Assembly: GCF_002042885.1 (NCBI RefSeq)
Contig: NZ_MVFY01000004.1
Span: forward strand, 186,001-250,000
Length of the DNA stretch: 64,000 nucleotides
Reading direction: 5' to 3'
Origin: Citrobacter portucalensis
GTDB lineage: Bacteria; Pseudomonadota; Gammaproteobacteria; Enterobacterales; Enterobacteriaceae
Shown here: positions 40,634 to 49,873 of the stretch, piece after piece
Position numbering within the stretch: position 1 is the first letter of the stretch
Layout of the letters: every line of letters starts with the position of its first letter
Translations under genes and position numbers: made by a program
The notes under the pieces: generated by a model
The model's input: the letters and a program-made list of their open reading frames with translations, nothing else
Database searches by the model: none
Told to the model about the DNA's origin: nothing

Positions 40634-41748
40634 GCGTTTTTCTCCTGCGAAATCACTTCACCAATTCGACGGGCCACAATCTCCAGCTGCGCGCGATCGA
40701 CGCTGCGCACATCGGCTTCGATAATGCCTTCATTGGCTTTGTAACCACGGAAGTAAATCGCGTACTCCCCCTGTTTCAGCGCATCGACCAGTTCCCCCGT
40801 GGCGATCCCGGTGACCGCTTCATCAAACTTAATTTCCGTGCGCGCGATGTCGCGCCCTGCACTATCCCACACCACGCGGGCGCTCACGCCGTTAAGCTGG
40901 TTCAAGGCATTAATGAACGGCGTCATTTTCTCGACCATCTCCGCGCCGCTCTCTTTCTGCGCGTTCAGATACAGTTCGATGGCGCAGGTCAGGCCAAGAA
41001 TCCCCTCTTTGCCCACCTTCATCGCCCGGCCAATTCCCGCCGTCTGGCGCTTCACCCACTCAACGTATTGGGTTTTACCAATCACCAGACCACTGGTTGG
41101 TCCTTCTATCGCCTTGGCGCCGCTATAAATCACCAGATCTGCACCAACCCGGTAGTAGCACTGCAAATCCTCTTCCGCCGCCGCGTCCACGATCAGCGGC
41201 AGATTATGCGTACGCGCCACCACCGCAGCCTGCTCCACGCTGAGCATACTTTTCTGGACGCAGTGGTGAGATTTGATATACAGAATGGCCGCCGTACGCG
41301 GTGTAATGGCCGCCGCCAACTGCGCCGCGGAACATTCGTTGGCATAACCGGCTTCCACTAACTTGCCGCCGCCAAGCGCTACCATGGTGCCCACCGGTGC
41401 GCCAAAGTTGACGTTGTGACCTCTGGGCAGCACGATTTCGTTGTTCTCGATGGGCGTGACGTGCAGGTTCTCCAGCAGCCAGTCGCTGTCTTTAACCAAT
41501 ACGCCAGCCACCGACAGGGCGATCCCGGCCGAGGCGCAAGAGACAACCGTTGCCCCCTCCACTTCCAGTAATTTCGCGATGTAGTCGCCGGTTTTATTGA
41601 CCAGGTCTTTCATCTCGAAATATTGGTTCATCCCCGCCATCGCGGCTTCAACCACTACTGGTCGCGGCGTGGAAACGCCGAGCGCCGTCATGCGGCCGGA
41701 GGTATTAATCACCTGTTTTAAATCGTATTTCTCAAAAATTGAAGGCAT
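40630..41748 (-). CDS. PLP-dependent ammonia-lyase, DgaE-like
   Basis: 372 residues in the SelA-like PLP fold. K212 in DLVIYSGAKAIEGPTSG is the expected internal aldimine lysine and D188 in LPLIVDAAAEED the pyridine-N partner. The family includes DgaE, which eliminates ammonia from D-glucosaminate-6-phosphate to give KDGP. It overlaps the upstream amidohydrolase gene by 17 nt and the downstream aldolase by 4 nt, so the three enzymes are co-translated. The precise substrate here is inferred from these neighbours. Confidence 0.82.
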   Translation of the reverse strand: MPSIFEKYDLKQVINTSGRMTALGVSTPRPVVVEAAMAGMNQYFEMKDLVNKTGDYIAKLLEVEGATVVSCASAGIALSVAGVLVKDSDWLLENLHVTPIENNEIVLPRGHNVNFGAPVGTMVALGGGKLVEAGYANECSAAQLAAAITPRTAAILYIKSHHCVQKSMLSVEQAAVVARTHNLPLIVDAAAEEDLQCYYRVGADLVIYSGAKAIEGPTSGLVIGKTQYVEWVKRQTAGIGRAMKVGKEGILGLTCAIELYLNAQKESGAEMVEKMTPFINALNQLNGVSARVVWDSAGRDIARTEIKFDEAVTGIATGELVDALKQGEYAIYFRGYKANEGIIEADVRSVDRAQLEIVARRIGEVISQEKNA

Positions 41749-42865
41749 GTTCCGCGCTCCCTTGTTCGGTCATATAGCCCTTGCCCGCACGTATTGCGGC
41801 AAGCGGCACCAGCAGTTGTTCAGCCTGCAGGCTGTCGTTTTCTGCATCTACCAGCACGGTTGGCTGGCGCTTAAGCGTAAAGAGGGTTAAATCGGCGTCC
41901 AGACCGACCAGCAGCCGCCCCTTCTGTTTCAGGCGCAGACCATCGGCGGCATTGGCGGTAACGCATTCAATGACCTGCGGAAGCGACATCCCAATGGCGA
42001 GGAATTTCGACATCACATTCGCCAGGGAATGCACCGGGCCGCTGATACGGTTACGACAGTAAATATCGGAGCTGATGGTGTGCGGCAAAATACCCAGTTC
42101 GATAGCGCGTTTTGCCACCGCAAAGCTCAGGCTGGCGGTGCCATGCCCAACGTCCAGACGCACGCCGCGTGAAATCGCCCGCGTCACTGACGCCCGCAGC
42201 TCGCCTTGCGGCGTCAGAATGCGATTCGGCTTACCGTTGTAACAGTGGGTAATGATGTCACCTGCGCTCAGGCGCTCGGCGATCTCATCCAGGTCCGGCG
42301 GGTTGTTGCCGATGTGCACCATCAGCGGCAGATCACCGTTCTGCGCTTGCATCGCTTTGGCGCGATCCAGCGGCGTGATGCCATTTTCACCGACTACGCT
42401 GCTGCTCATACGTGCCTTCAGACCGACGATAAAATCAGGGTGGCGTTTCACCGCCTCTCGTACCGCATCAGCGTCAATATTGGCCATGTTGGCCAGCTCG
42501 TTCTGGGCAATAAGCCCAACGCGGGAGATATTCAGCAACGCGTACACTTCGGTGGCAGCTTCCCGGGTCAGGGTGTAAAAATCGTCGATGTCATCCGCCC
42601 CGGTACTGCCCGCATCCACTACGGTAGTGACGCCGGTCGCAATACCAACGCTATCCGGCTGGTCGTGGTAAATCGGGGATTTCGGGTAGCAATGAACGTG
42701 GGAGTCAATCCAGCCTGCGCTGACGTAGCACTCACCGCCCAGCTCGATGGTTTTCAGCGCCGGGCCATCAACGTCACCCAACGCCGCGATCTTGCCGTCT
42801 TTGAGCGCAATATCGCTCACCGTATCGTCAACGAGGCGCGCACGGCGCAGGAGTAAATCAAACAT
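41732..42865 (-). CDS. Amidohydrolase/deacetylase-family metallohydrolase
   Basis: 377 residues in the amidohydrolase superfamily, binuclear type. Metal ligands are H56 and H58 (DSHVHCY), a probably carbamylated K150 (VGLKARM), H184 (VHIGNN), H207 (THCYNG) and D267 (SSDIYCRN). N- and C-terminal beta-sandwich strands (LLRRARLVDDTVSDIALKDGKIAALG; GLDADLTLFTLKR) are typical. By context it would remove an acyl or amide group from an amino-sugar acid before the lyase acts, but the substrate is inference. Confidence 0.85.
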   Translation of the reverse strand: MFDLLLRRARLVDDTVSDIALKDGKIAALGDVDGPALKTIELGGECYVSAGWIDSHVHCYPKSPIYHDQPDSVGIATGVTTVVDAGSTGADDIDDFYTLTREAATEVYALLNISRVGLIAQNELANMANIDADAVREAVKRHPDFIVGLKARMSSSVVGENGITPLDRAKAMQAQNGDLPLMVHIGNNPPDLDEIAERLSAGDIITHCYNGKPNRILTPQGELRASVTRAISRGVRLDVGHGTASLSFAVAKRAIELGILPHTISSDIYCRNRISGPVHSLANVMSKFLAIGMSLPQVIECVTANAADGLRLKQKGRLLVGLDADLTLFTLKRQPTVLVDAENDSLQAEQLLVPLAAIRAGKGYMTEQGSAEHAFNF

Positions 42866-42898
42866 GTCTCTCTCTCCTGTTGAAATGGGGGCGGTCGT

Positions 42899-42969
42899 GT
42901 AGGCCTGATAAGCGCAGCGCCATCAGGCGTCATTGCCGAGTGGCGGCTGCGCCTTATCCGGCCTACAAC
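42899..42969. repeat. REP/BIME inside the catabolic operon
   Basis: Two inverted REP units (GTAGGCCTGATAAGCGCAGC and TGGCGGCTGCGCCTTATCCG) in the 113-nt gap between the DUF4310-like gene and the amidohydrolase gene. It splits the operon into a transport half and an enzyme half. Confidence 0.85.
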
Positions 42970-42978
42970 GACACACCA

Positions 42979-43623
42979 TCAACTAATGGCAATCGGGAAG
43001 ATGGACCCGAGGATCATCGCGCCGAGGATCGCCCCGCCGGTAATCGGTTTTTGCCACAGGTAAAACAGCAGCGCGCCTGCCAGAGAACCGATTCCGATAG
43101 GAATCGAAGCCGTCATCGCGCTGAGGATAATCAACGGCCCGAGGAAGCGTCCGGAGGCGTTACCGGCCCCCATCATGACGTCCGCACCGTAGGTCGAGTC
43201 GCTCTGGTTGATGGTGAACTTACGCGCCAGAATGATGATGTAGCCAATCGCCAGACCAATCACCAGACCGGTGACCAGCGAGGCGGCGAAGTTGGCGACC
43301 GGGAAGATAATGCCCGCGCCCAGCAGCAGCGCCGGAACACCTAACCCAACCCCGGTCTGAATCGCCCCGCCGATATCCAAAATCCCCACCAGCGAACCTT
43401 CAATGATGCGGGCAAACAGGAAGCTTGCGCCAAATGCCGCCACTGCTCCGTAGGAGCCGGTATCCATTCCCGCCTTCAGCATCGCCACAAAAGCCACTTC
43501 GTTAAATGCGCCAATACCGTACAGGTAGTACATGTGTGTTCCGGCAAACACGCCAGAGGAGAGCAGGCCCACGAAGATCGGGAACGACCAGTCAGCGAAC
43601 CAAAAACCTTTATTCTGTTCCAT
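42979..43623 (-). CDS. DUF4310-like integral membrane protein
   Basis: 214 residues, with about six hydrophobic, glycine-rich segments over the whole protein (for example SFPIFVGLLSSGVFAGTHMYYL, GVPALLLGAGIIFPVANFAASLV, GSLAGALLFYLW). I assign it to DUF4310 from memory of the usual gene set. With the DUF4311-like protein it would form the membrane channel of the transporter. It starts 11 nt after the previous gene. No characterised homologue is known to me. Confidence 0.75.
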   Translation of the reverse strand: MEQNKGFWFADWSFPIFVGLLSSGVFAGTHMYYLYGIGAFNEVAFVAMLKAGMDTGSYGAVAAFGASFLFARIIEGSLVGILDIGGAIQTGVGLGVPALLLGAGIIFPVANFAASLVTGLVIGLAIGYIIILARKFTINQSDSTYGADVMMGAGNASGRFLGPLIILSAMTASIPIGIGSLAGALLFYLWQKPITGGAILGAMILGSIFPIAIS

Positions 43624-43634
43624 GATGACCTCCG

Positions 43635-44411
43635 TTATTTGCCGCTGAGCGAGTTGTGGATAAGTTCGAGCCAGTTAGGCACGGTCAGATGGAAGGATTC
43701 GATCATCTTCATGTCGAAGCCACGGAAGAAGCCGCTCAGGACAAACAGCGCGACGATAGCCACCATCATCACTTTAGTGACGTGGTTCCAGCCGCTCTCT
43801 TCAACACCTTTGCCGATCAGAATGCCGAGAACCAGACCCGGAACGGCGTTACCCATGATCAGCTGCGCCGCGCCGCCAAAAACGGTGGCCCAGAAGCCAG
43901 ATTTCTTACCGGCGTCGATCGCCGCCAGCCAGAAGATTACTGGCATCACGGTGTTAACCAGCAGGTTAGCCGCAGGTACCAGTACCTTGACGGCGGTAAC
44001 CTGCAACGCTTCCGGTACGGATGATGCGGTGAGGTTCAGGAAGGTCACCACGATCATCCCGATAACGCCGCAGGCAATTGCCATGCGTTTGGGGTCGTGC
44101 AGCGTTTCACCGACGTTGCGATTTTTAATCATCAGCGCGGCGGCGCCCCAGTTGGGGATGATGCGATGGTCGACGTCCTGCGTGAACGCCCCCGCCGCAA
44201 CAGAGGAAGCCCAGGCGTTAAAGAAGAAGCCCAGGCCGAACGAGAAGTGAGAAGCCGGATCCCCTTCGCAGGAATTCAGTTCTCCCAGAGTACGAAACGC
44301 GCCCATCCCTTGAGTGGTAGGCGCATGAAACATGCGTGCAGCCCCAGCGCCGACACCAACGCCAACCAACGCGCCGATGATGAGCGATTTTATTAATATT
44401 ATCAGGAACAT
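43635..44411 (-). CDS. DUF4311-like integral membrane protein
   Basis: 258 residues with about six to seven membrane segments. Conserved-looking motifs are GELNSCEGDPASHFSFGLGFFFNAWAS and HRIIPNWGAAALM. The N-terminal segment (MFLIILIKSLIIGALVGVGVGAGAARMFHAP) is not a cleaved signal. Paired with the DUF4310-like protein, it is probably one half of the permease. It lies 22 nt after the DUF4312-like gene. The family is uncharacterised. Confidence 0.75.
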   Translation of the reverse strand: MFLIILIKSLIIGALVGVGVGAGAARMFHAPTTQGMGAFRTLGELNSCEGDPASHFSFGLGFFFNAWASSVAAGAFTQDVDHRIIPNWGAAALMIKNRNVGETLHDPKRMAIACGVIGMIVVTFLNLTASSVPEALQVTAVKVLVPAANLLVNTVMPVIFWLAAIDAGKKSGFWATVFGGAAQLIMGNAVPGLVLGILIGKGVEESGWNHVTKVMMVAIVALFVLSGFFRGFDMKMIESFHLTVPNWLELIHNSLSGK

Positions 44412-44433
44412 AATTATGCCTTTTAATAGAAAA

Positions 44434-44733
44434 TCAGCGTTGCGTAACGAAATCCACCTTGTCGAGATTGATGGCAGTCACGTTGACGGTCACGTCCAGC
44501 TCCACGCTGAAAGTGCGTCTTTCCCGGCGCAAAAAGAGGAATAAAAACGCCTCTTTACGCACCGATTCACGCGCTTGAACAACCTGCACATCCTGTGGCT
44601 CAATACGCAGTAAGATATGCGGCGACGCTTTCATCACCGCAGCCTGAACGTGGTTCAGGGCATCGGCAAAGGCGCGAGCTTTGGTCTCGCCCTTACCCGT
44701 GACTCTCACCGTGGTGGTGAATTGCTCTTTCAT
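44434..44733 (-). CDS. DUF4312-like small cytosolic protein
   Basis: 99 residues from the ATG at 44733 (MKEQFTTTVRVTGKGETKARAF). Longer readings back to 44823 run into the preceding gene. It has a dodecin- or secretin-like alternating beta pattern (VQVVQARESVRKEAFLFLFLRRERRTFSVELDVTVNV) and no catalytic motif. It starts 2 nt after the stop of the SFCGS gene. Role unknown; presumed accessory subunit of the transporter. Confidence 0.72.
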   Translation of the reverse strand: MKEQFTTTVRVTGKGETKARAFADALNHVQAAVMKASPHILLRIEPQDVQVVQARESVRKEAFLFLFLRRERRTFSVELDVTVNVTAINLDKVDFVTQR

Positions 44734-44735
44734 GC

Positions 44736-45098
44736 TTAAGCGCCGTGTTTCTTTTGCCACGCCTGCACCAGGCGCTCGCCGAGCTCTTCTTTGTCCATAA
44801 AGCCGAATCCCAGTACGTTGCACCCTTCGTTGATGGCGGTTACCCCTTCATCGACCGATCGCATGCCGTATTTCGCCTTGTAGCCGTATTTGGTCTGCGC
44901 GGTAATCGCACCCGCACCACCGCTGCCGCAAAACGAGATACCAAAGGTGGCGTTTTCCGCTTTCATCACGTCACCCAGCTTCATATCTGCTGCAACGCCC
45001 GGCACCACAACGGCACGACCACCCGCTTTCTCTACGCCTGCCGCCACTTTCTGGCCTTTACCCAGACGATCGCCAATCACTACGGTAATCTGTTCCAT
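44736..45098 (-). CDS. Glycine-rich SFCGS-family protein (DUF2620-like)
   Basis: 120 residues from the ATG at 45098, which has AAGGAG 6 nt upstream; a longer reading back to 45266 would overlap the PRD gene. It begins MEQITVVIGDRLGKGQ. The hallmark FGISFCGSGGAGAITAQ carries C57. The C-G-S-G pattern resembles the phospho-cysteine loop of Gat/lactose-type PTS EIIB domains but lies mid-protein. It may therefore be a divergent EIIB-like subunit, which is inference. The second half (KYGMRSVDEGVTAINEGCNVLGFGFMDKEELGERLV) suggests a Rossmann-like fold. Confidence 0.75.
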   Translation of the reverse strand: MEQITVVIGDRLGKGQKVAAGVEKAGGRAVVVPGVAADMKLGDVMKAENATFGISFCGSGGAGAITAQTKYGYKAKYGMRSVDEGVTAINEGCNVLGFGFMDKEELGERLVQAWQKKHGA

Positions 45099-45108
45099 CT
45101 TTTGCTCC

Positions 45109-45417
45109 TTAAAGGTTGTCTTTCGCGACTTCGAAGTGCACCGACAGCAGCCAGGCCTCTTCCTCAGGAAGATTGCCAAACTCGGCGACCACGTCGCGGG
45201 CAAGCGCCATTGATTCGGCAGATATTTCATCAAACAAGCTGGCATCGACCTCTGGTAAGGGTTCACCCGTTACCGAGCGGTGCGCCATGGCGCGAACATG
45301 CGACGTCAGCATCTGTTCCTGTACGGCGTTGGGAATAATGTTGCGTTCACGCAGCAAGGCATACACCTGCGCCAGCATGCGGTCGGCCAGTTCCACCGAT
45401 TCCCCCATGTCATTCAT
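45109..45417 (-). CDS. Stand-alone PRD (PTS regulation domain) protein
   Basis: 102 residues from the ATG at 45417 (MNDMGESVELADRMLAQVYALL) with GGAG 5 nt upstream. One all-helical PRD with histidines H46 and H51 region (MLTSHVRAMAHRS) and H94 in the closing helix (LLSVHFEVAKDNL). A PRD without DNA- or RNA-binding domain is unusual. It may sense or relay phosphorylation to the operon regulator. First gene of the operon, 10 nt before the SFCGS gene. Confidence 0.75.
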   Translation of the reverse strand: MNDMGESVELADRMLAQVYALLRERNIIPNAVQEQMLTSHVRAMAHRSVTGEPLPEVDASLFDEISAESMALARDVVAEFGNLPEEEAWLLSVHFEVAKDNL

Positions 45418-45709
45418 TACAGCTCCGTTATTCACTCGTCTTACCCCGTTAATGTCTCTGAGGGTAAATTAACGACGGAGGTTATGAGTTTGTAGCGAGT
45501 TGTTTTCCACTTCGAAGTGGAAAGGTGTGCAGCGATAGTGATCTGTGCCGCAAAAAGAGCTGGAACCACGATTTATCACTGGAAGAATGTGATTGAGATC
45601 GCAAGAGCGAGCAGAAAAATGGAAGGAAGTGCGAACAATGAATGGGCGATAAAAATGAAAAAATGTGATGGGGATAGCGTTTACTTATGGGACGTGCAGT
45701 AGCGGGGTG
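45418..45709. promoter_or_regulatory. Promoter region of the catabolic operon, with a 20-bp palindrome
   Basis: This non-coding space contains the perfect palindrome TTTCCACTTCGAAGTGGAAA at 45504-45523, 86 bp upstream of the PRD gene start. Position and symmetry fit an operator of the operon's regulator. Candidate -10 sequences are AT-rich segments near 45460-45475. A 61-codon frame at 45517-45702 on the plus strand has no ribosome site or family resemblance. Confidence 0.6.
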
Positions 45710-45747
45710 TTGTATCCGACCTACGGGTATGCAGGCCGGATAGCGCA
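45710..45747. repeat. REP element after cybC
   Basis: One REP-like unit (GCAGGCCGGATAGCGCAG, with a partial inverted copy ATCCGACCTACGGG) just downstream of the cybC stop. Confidence 0.65.
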
Positions 45748-45749
45748 GA

Positions 45750-46136
45750 TTAGCGGAACTTCTTGTGGTTTTCGTTGCGCGTGGTTTTCAGCTCTTCCGC
45801 AACAGCTTTCGCCTCTTTAACTTTACCTTCGTTCGCCAGCTTCAGCGCGCCGTCAATCTGGCCGATCAGCGTGTCAAAACCGTGACGGAAATCCTTCATC
45901 TCTGGGCTGTCCGGGGATTTGTTTTCCAGCTTCGGCGGCGTTCCCTTTTGCGCGTCCAGCGCAGCTGCACGCATTTTGGTTAACGCATCTTTCAGTTCAG
46001 TCGCATTATCCGTTTTTTCGACGATTTTCAGGTTGTCGTTGAGGATCCCCATATCGTCTTCAAGATCGGCTGCAAACGCAGAAGAACCAAGAACCAGCGT
46101 TGAAGCTGCGACGATCGCTAACAGGTGTTTACGCAT
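45750..46136 (-). CDS. cybC: Soluble cytochrome b562
   Basis: 128 residues with a 22-residue Sec signal peptide ([22 protein letters not shown]). The mature four-helix bundle begins ADLEDDMG. Haem ligands are M29 (mature M7) and H124 (mature H102), both present. It is a periplasmic electron carrier of uncertain partner. The gene is complete here, whereas the annotated E. coli K-12 copy lacks an intact signal-sequence region. Confidence 0.96.
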   Translation of the reverse strand: MRKHLLAIVAASTLVLGSSAFAADLEDDMGILNDNLKIVEKTDNATELKDALTKMRAAALDAQKGTPPKLENKSPDSPEMKDFRHGFDTLIGQIDGALKLANEGKVKEAKAVAEELKTTRNENHKKFR

Positions 46137-46222
46137 TGCTCACTTCCTTTTTTATTATTCAAAAATAAACAAACGCCAGATACCCTCAATAATTCACGCC
46201 ACAGCTTGAAGTATGACGGGTA

Positions 46223-47575
46223 TTATTGCCCGGCGATCTTCATCTCCGGCAACAGGACCGAACCACACTGAATATTACTGCGCGTTTCAATATCGTTGCC
46301 GACGGTGACGATATTACGCCACATCTCTTTTAAGTTACCAGCGATGGTAATTTCACTCACCGGGTACTGAATTTCGCCGTTTTCGACCCAGAAGCCCGCC
46401 GCGCCGCGCGAGTAATCGCCGGTAATGCCGCTTACGCCCTGTCCCATCAGCTCGGTAACCACAAGACCTGTGCCCATCTCTTTGAGCAACTGCTCGAAGC
46501 TTAGACCCTGTCCCGGAATTCGCCAGTTGTGGATCCCGCCAGCATGACCGGTGCTCTTAAGCCCCAGCTTACGTGCAGAATAATTGGTCAGCAGCCACTG
46601 AGTCAGCACACCGTCTTTAATAATGTCGCGGCGTTCGGTCCGTACGCCTTCGCTGTCGAACGGTGAAGACGCCAGCCCTTTCAGCAGGTGCGGATGTTCT
46701 TCAATGGTCAGCCATTCCGGCAGAATTTGCTTGCCCAGCGAGTCGAGCAGGAAGGTGGATTTGCGGTACACCGAGCCGCCCGCAATGGCGCCAACCAGGT
46801 GTCCGAACAGTCCGGTCGCCACTTCATTGGCGAAAATCACCGGCGCTTTCATGGTGGAAAGCTTACGCGGAGACAGGCGAGATAAGGTACGGCGAGCGCA
46901 GTCTGCCCCCACCCACTCCGGCGTTTGCAGATCGCCCATCGCCCGGCCAATGGTGTAAGCGTAATCACGCTCCATATCACCATTTTCTTCTGCAATTACG
47001 CAGCTGGAAAGGGAATGGCGCGTGGAGCAGTAGCCCTGCAGCATACCGTGGCTGTTGCCAAACACTTTGATACCATAGTGGCTGTTAAAGCTGCCGCCTT
47101 CGGTGTTGGTGATGCGTTTGTCGGCCTGCAACGCCGCCTGTTCAGCGCGGGCAGCCAGTTCGATAGCTTCGTCAGGGGAAACTTCCGCCGGGTGGAACAG
47201 GTCCAGATCGGGCGCATCAAAGGCCAGCAGTTCTTTATCTGCCACGCCCGCACACGGATCCGGCGAAGTGTAACGTGCAATGTCCAGCGCGGCCTGCACG
47301 GTGCGTGCAATCGCCTGCGGGCTTAAATCGGTGGACGATGCGCTGCCCTTACGGTTCTGGTGGTAAACCGTAATCCCCAGTGCACCATCGCTATTGAATT
47401 CGACGTTCTCCACTTCACCATAACGGGTGCTGACGCTAATACCCGTGGTCTTGCTCACAGCGACTTCCGCGCCATCCGACTTACCTGATGCTAATTCCAG
47501 TGCCGTCGAGACTGCTTCTTCCAGAATCTTACGCTGCGCTTCAACTTGTGAGATTACTTTCATCGCAAATGCCAT
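46223..47575 (-). CDS. tldE: Metalloprotease TldE (PmbA)
   Basis: 450 residues from the ATG at 47575 ([16 protein letters not shown]), the length of E. coli TldE; the frame extends upstream to 47644 without support. With TldD it forms a heterodimeric protease that matures microcin B17 and degrades CcdA. TldE itself lacks the zinc-binding HExxxH motif, as expected. It is divergent from darP. Confidence 0.96.
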   Translation of the reverse strand: MAFAMKVISQVEAQRKILEEAVSTALELASGKSDGAEVAVSKTTGISVSTRYGEVENVEFNSDGALGITVYHQNRKGSASSTDLSPQAIARTVQAALDIARYTSPDPCAGVADKELLAFDAPDLDLFHPAEVSPDEAIELAARAEQAALQADKRITNTEGGSFNSHYGIKVFGNSHGMLQGYCSTRHSLSSCVIAEENGDMERDYAYTIGRAMGDLQTPEWVGADCARRTLSRLSPRKLSTMKAPVIFANEVATGLFGHLVGAIAGGSVYRKSTFLLDSLGKQILPEWLTIEEHPHLLKGLASSPFDSEGVRTERRDIIKDGVLTQWLLTNYSARKLGLKSTGHAGGIHNWRIPGQGLSFEQLLKEMGTGLVVTELMGQGVSGITGDYSRGAAGFWVENGEIQYPVSEITIAGNLKEMWRNIVTVGNDIETRSNIQCGSVLLPEMKIAGQ

Positions 47576-47670
47576 AATGTAGAGAGAGTTTCTCTGAAGT
47601 CTAACAGAGAACCGTTTTTCAGTGCGCATCTTAACTGGTAACATTAGCCTCTTTTTTTAAGGAGCCTGAC

Positions 47671-48222
47671 ATGACTAAGCAGCCCGAAGACTGGCTCGAC
47701 GACGTTCCCGGTGATGACATCGAAGACGAAGACGATGAAATTATCTGGGTCAGTAAAAGTGAAATAAAACGTGACGCCGAGGAGTTAAAACACCTGGGTG
47801 TGGAACTGGTAAAACTGGGGAAAAACGCGCTGGATAAAATCCCGCTCGATGCGGATTTACGTGCCGCGATTGAGCTGGCCCAGCGTATTAAGATGGAAGG
47901 TCGCCGTCGTCAGCTGCAGCTGATTGGCAAAATGTTGCGCCAGCGCGATGTTGATCCTATCCGTCAGGCGTTGGACAAGCTGAAAAACCGTCACAACCAA
48001 CAGGTCGTTGTCTTCCATAAGCTGGAGCAACTGCGTGACCGTATGGTTGACGGTAGCGATGAAGCTATCGAAGAAGTGATGAACCTGTGGCCTGACGCCG
48101 ACCGTCAGCAACTGCGTTCGCTGGTGCGTAACGCCAGGAAAGAAAAAGCGGGCAACAAGCCGCCAAAATCTTCCCGCCAGATCTTCCAGTATCTGCGTGA
48201 ACTGGCGGAAAACGAGGCGTAA
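47671..48222 (+). CDS. darP: Ribosome-associated protein DarP (YjgA)
   Basis: 183 residues. It assists late assembly of the 50S subunit, stabilising the peptidyl-transferase-centre rRNA. Acidic N-terminus ([30 protein letters not shown]), basic helical body and a C-terminal helix ([18 protein letters not shown]). AAGGAGCC precedes the start. Matches the DUF615 family. Confidence 0.95.
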   Translation: MTKQPEDWLDDVPGDDIEDEDDEIIWVSKSEIKRDAEELKHLGVELVKLGKNALDKIPLDADLRAAIELAQRIKMEGRRRQLQLIGKMLRQRDVDPIRQALDKLKNRHNQQVVVFHKLEQLRDRMVDGSDEAIEEVMNLWPDADRQQLRSLVRNARKEKAGNKPPKSSRQIFQYLRELAENEA

Positions 48223-48241
48223 CCTCTTCGTCCGCCGAAAG

Positions 48242-48317
48242 TGCCGGATGGCGGTGCAAATACCTTATCCGGCCTACGATCCGTTGTAGGCCCGGTAAGC
48301 GTAGCGCCACCGGGCAT
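48242..48317. repeat. REP/BIME between darP and mpl
   Basis: GCCGGATGGCGGTGCAAATA and GGCCCGGTAAGCGTAGCGCC in inverted orientation between convergent genes. Confidence 0.85.
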
Positions 48318-48321
48318 TTTT

Positions 48322-49698
48322 TTACTCTTCTTCTGCCTGAGCTTTCTTCGCCAGACCATCCAGCAGTTTTTGATGAATACCGCCAAACCCGCCGTTGCTC
48401 ATCACCAGAATGTGATCGCCAGGCTGTGCGGTTTTCACTACCATATCTGCCAGTGCATCCACATCGCCGCTCCAGTGTGCCGGCTGAACGCAGGCTTCAG
48501 CGACTTCTGCTACCTGCCACGGAATGTGCGGAGGTTGCAGCAGGAACACTTCGTCTGCACGCCCTAACGACGGCGCCAGGTCATCTTTGCACAGGCCCAT
48601 TTTCATGGTGTTCGAGCGAGGTTCCAGCACCGCGATGATGCGCGCCGTACCACCCACTTTACCGCGCAGTGCCGCAAGCGTTGCCAGAATGGCCGTCGGG
48701 TGATGGGCAAAATCGTCATACACCGTCACGCCATTGGCTTCACCGCGCAGCTCAAGACGGCGACGGGCGTTGATGAACGAGCCCAATGCATTGGCCGCAT
48801 CCGCAGGCACGACGCCAACATGACGCGCGGCTGCAATCGCCATCAGGCCGTTGTGCATGTTGTGCTCGCCCACCAGGCCCCACTTCACTTCGCCGACTTT
48901 TTCACCGTCCAGCCACACTTCCCACTCGGAGGCATCGGTGGTCAGCTTTTTCGCCTGCCAGTGACCTTGTTCGCCCACCAGCTCTTGTTCGCTCCAGCAG
49001 CCCATCGCCATCGTCTGTTTCAGATTGATGTCGTTTTCCGGGTAGATGATGCGTCCGTGGCCCGGCACGATACGCACCAGATGGTGGAACTGTTTCTGAA
49101 TAGCTTTAAGATCGTCAAAGATATCCGCGTGATCGAACTCAAGATTATTGAGGATCAGCGTGCGCGGGCAGTAATGTACGAATTTAGAACGCTTGTCGAA
49201 GAACGCACAGTCGTACTCATCCGCTTCAATCACGAAGAAGTCGCTCTCGCCGAGGCGCGCGGAAACCTCAAAGTTGCCCGGAACGCCGCCGATCACAAAG
49301 CCAGGTTTATAGCCGCAGGCTTCGAGGATCCAGGTCGCCATCCCGGCGGTGGTGGTTTTACCGTGCGTACCCGCAACCGCCAGTACCCAGCGATCGCGCA
49401 AGACAAAGTCATGCAGCCACTGCGGGCCTGACATGTACGGAATGTTCTTTTCCAGCACCGCTTCCACGCACGGATTACCACGGGTCATGGCATTGCCGAT
49501 GATCACCAGGTCCGGCTGCGGGTCGAGCTGGCTGGCATCGTAACCCTGAATCAGATCAATGCCTTGCTTCTCAAGTAAGGTACTCATCGGCGGATACACA
49601 TTGGCGTCCGAACCGGTTACTTCATGACCGAGCGAGCGCGCCAGCATCGCCAGACCGCCCATGAAAGTGCCACAAATTCCCAAAATATGAATGCGCAT
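48322..49698 (-). CDS. mpl: UDP-MurNAc:L-alanyl-gamma-D-glutamyl-meso-DAP ligase
   Basis: 458 residues. It reuses murein tripeptide released during peptidoglycan turnover by ligating it to UDP-MurNAc. Mur-ligase layout: N-terminal UDP-binding domain ([31 protein letters not shown]), ATP site [11 protein letters not shown] near 110, and a C-terminal domain. Single gene, divergent from fbp. Confidence 0.97.
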   Translation of the reverse strand: MRIHILGICGTFMGGLAMLARSLGHEVTGSDANVYPPMSTLLEKQGIDLIQGYDASQLDPQPDLVIIGNAMTRGNPCVEAVLEKNIPYMSGPQWLHDFVLRDRWVLAVAGTHGKTTTAGMATWILEACGYKPGFVIGGVPGNFEVSARLGESDFFVIEADEYDCAFFDKRSKFVHYCPRTLILNNLEFDHADIFDDLKAIQKQFHHLVRIVPGHGRIIYPENDINLKQTMAMGCWSEQELVGEQGHWQAKKLTTDASEWEVWLDGEKVGEVKWGLVGEHNMHNGLMAIAAARHVGVVPADAANALGSFINARRRLELRGEANGVTVYDDFAHHPTAILATLAALRGKVGGTARIIAVLEPRSNTMKMGLCKDDLAPSLGRADEVFLLQPPHIPWQVAEVAEACVQPAHWSGDVDALADMVVKTAQPGDHILVMSNGGFGGIHQKLLDGLAKKAQAEEE

Positions 49699-49873
49699 AC
49701 GTCACTATCCTTTTTTAATCTGGGGGCCATTTTACGCACATGTCCGGCAAGTGAGAAACGCATTTCAGGATATTCCGCAGTTTGCTGGCGCGATTCACCT
49801 AAGCGCAACAAAGGAAATATTTGTTAATATTGTTGCGGTCGCTTTACTCCACATAAATTGCAGGGAAAGTGTT

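Noticed and set aside
45517-45702. 61-codon plus-strand frame upstream of the catabolic operon
   Set aside because: It overlaps the palindromic operator, has no ribosome site and resembles nothing known.
49691-49873. N-terminal extension of fbp
   Set aside because: It crosses the mpl-fbp intergenic region; the ATG at 49874 has a ribosome site and gives the standard length.
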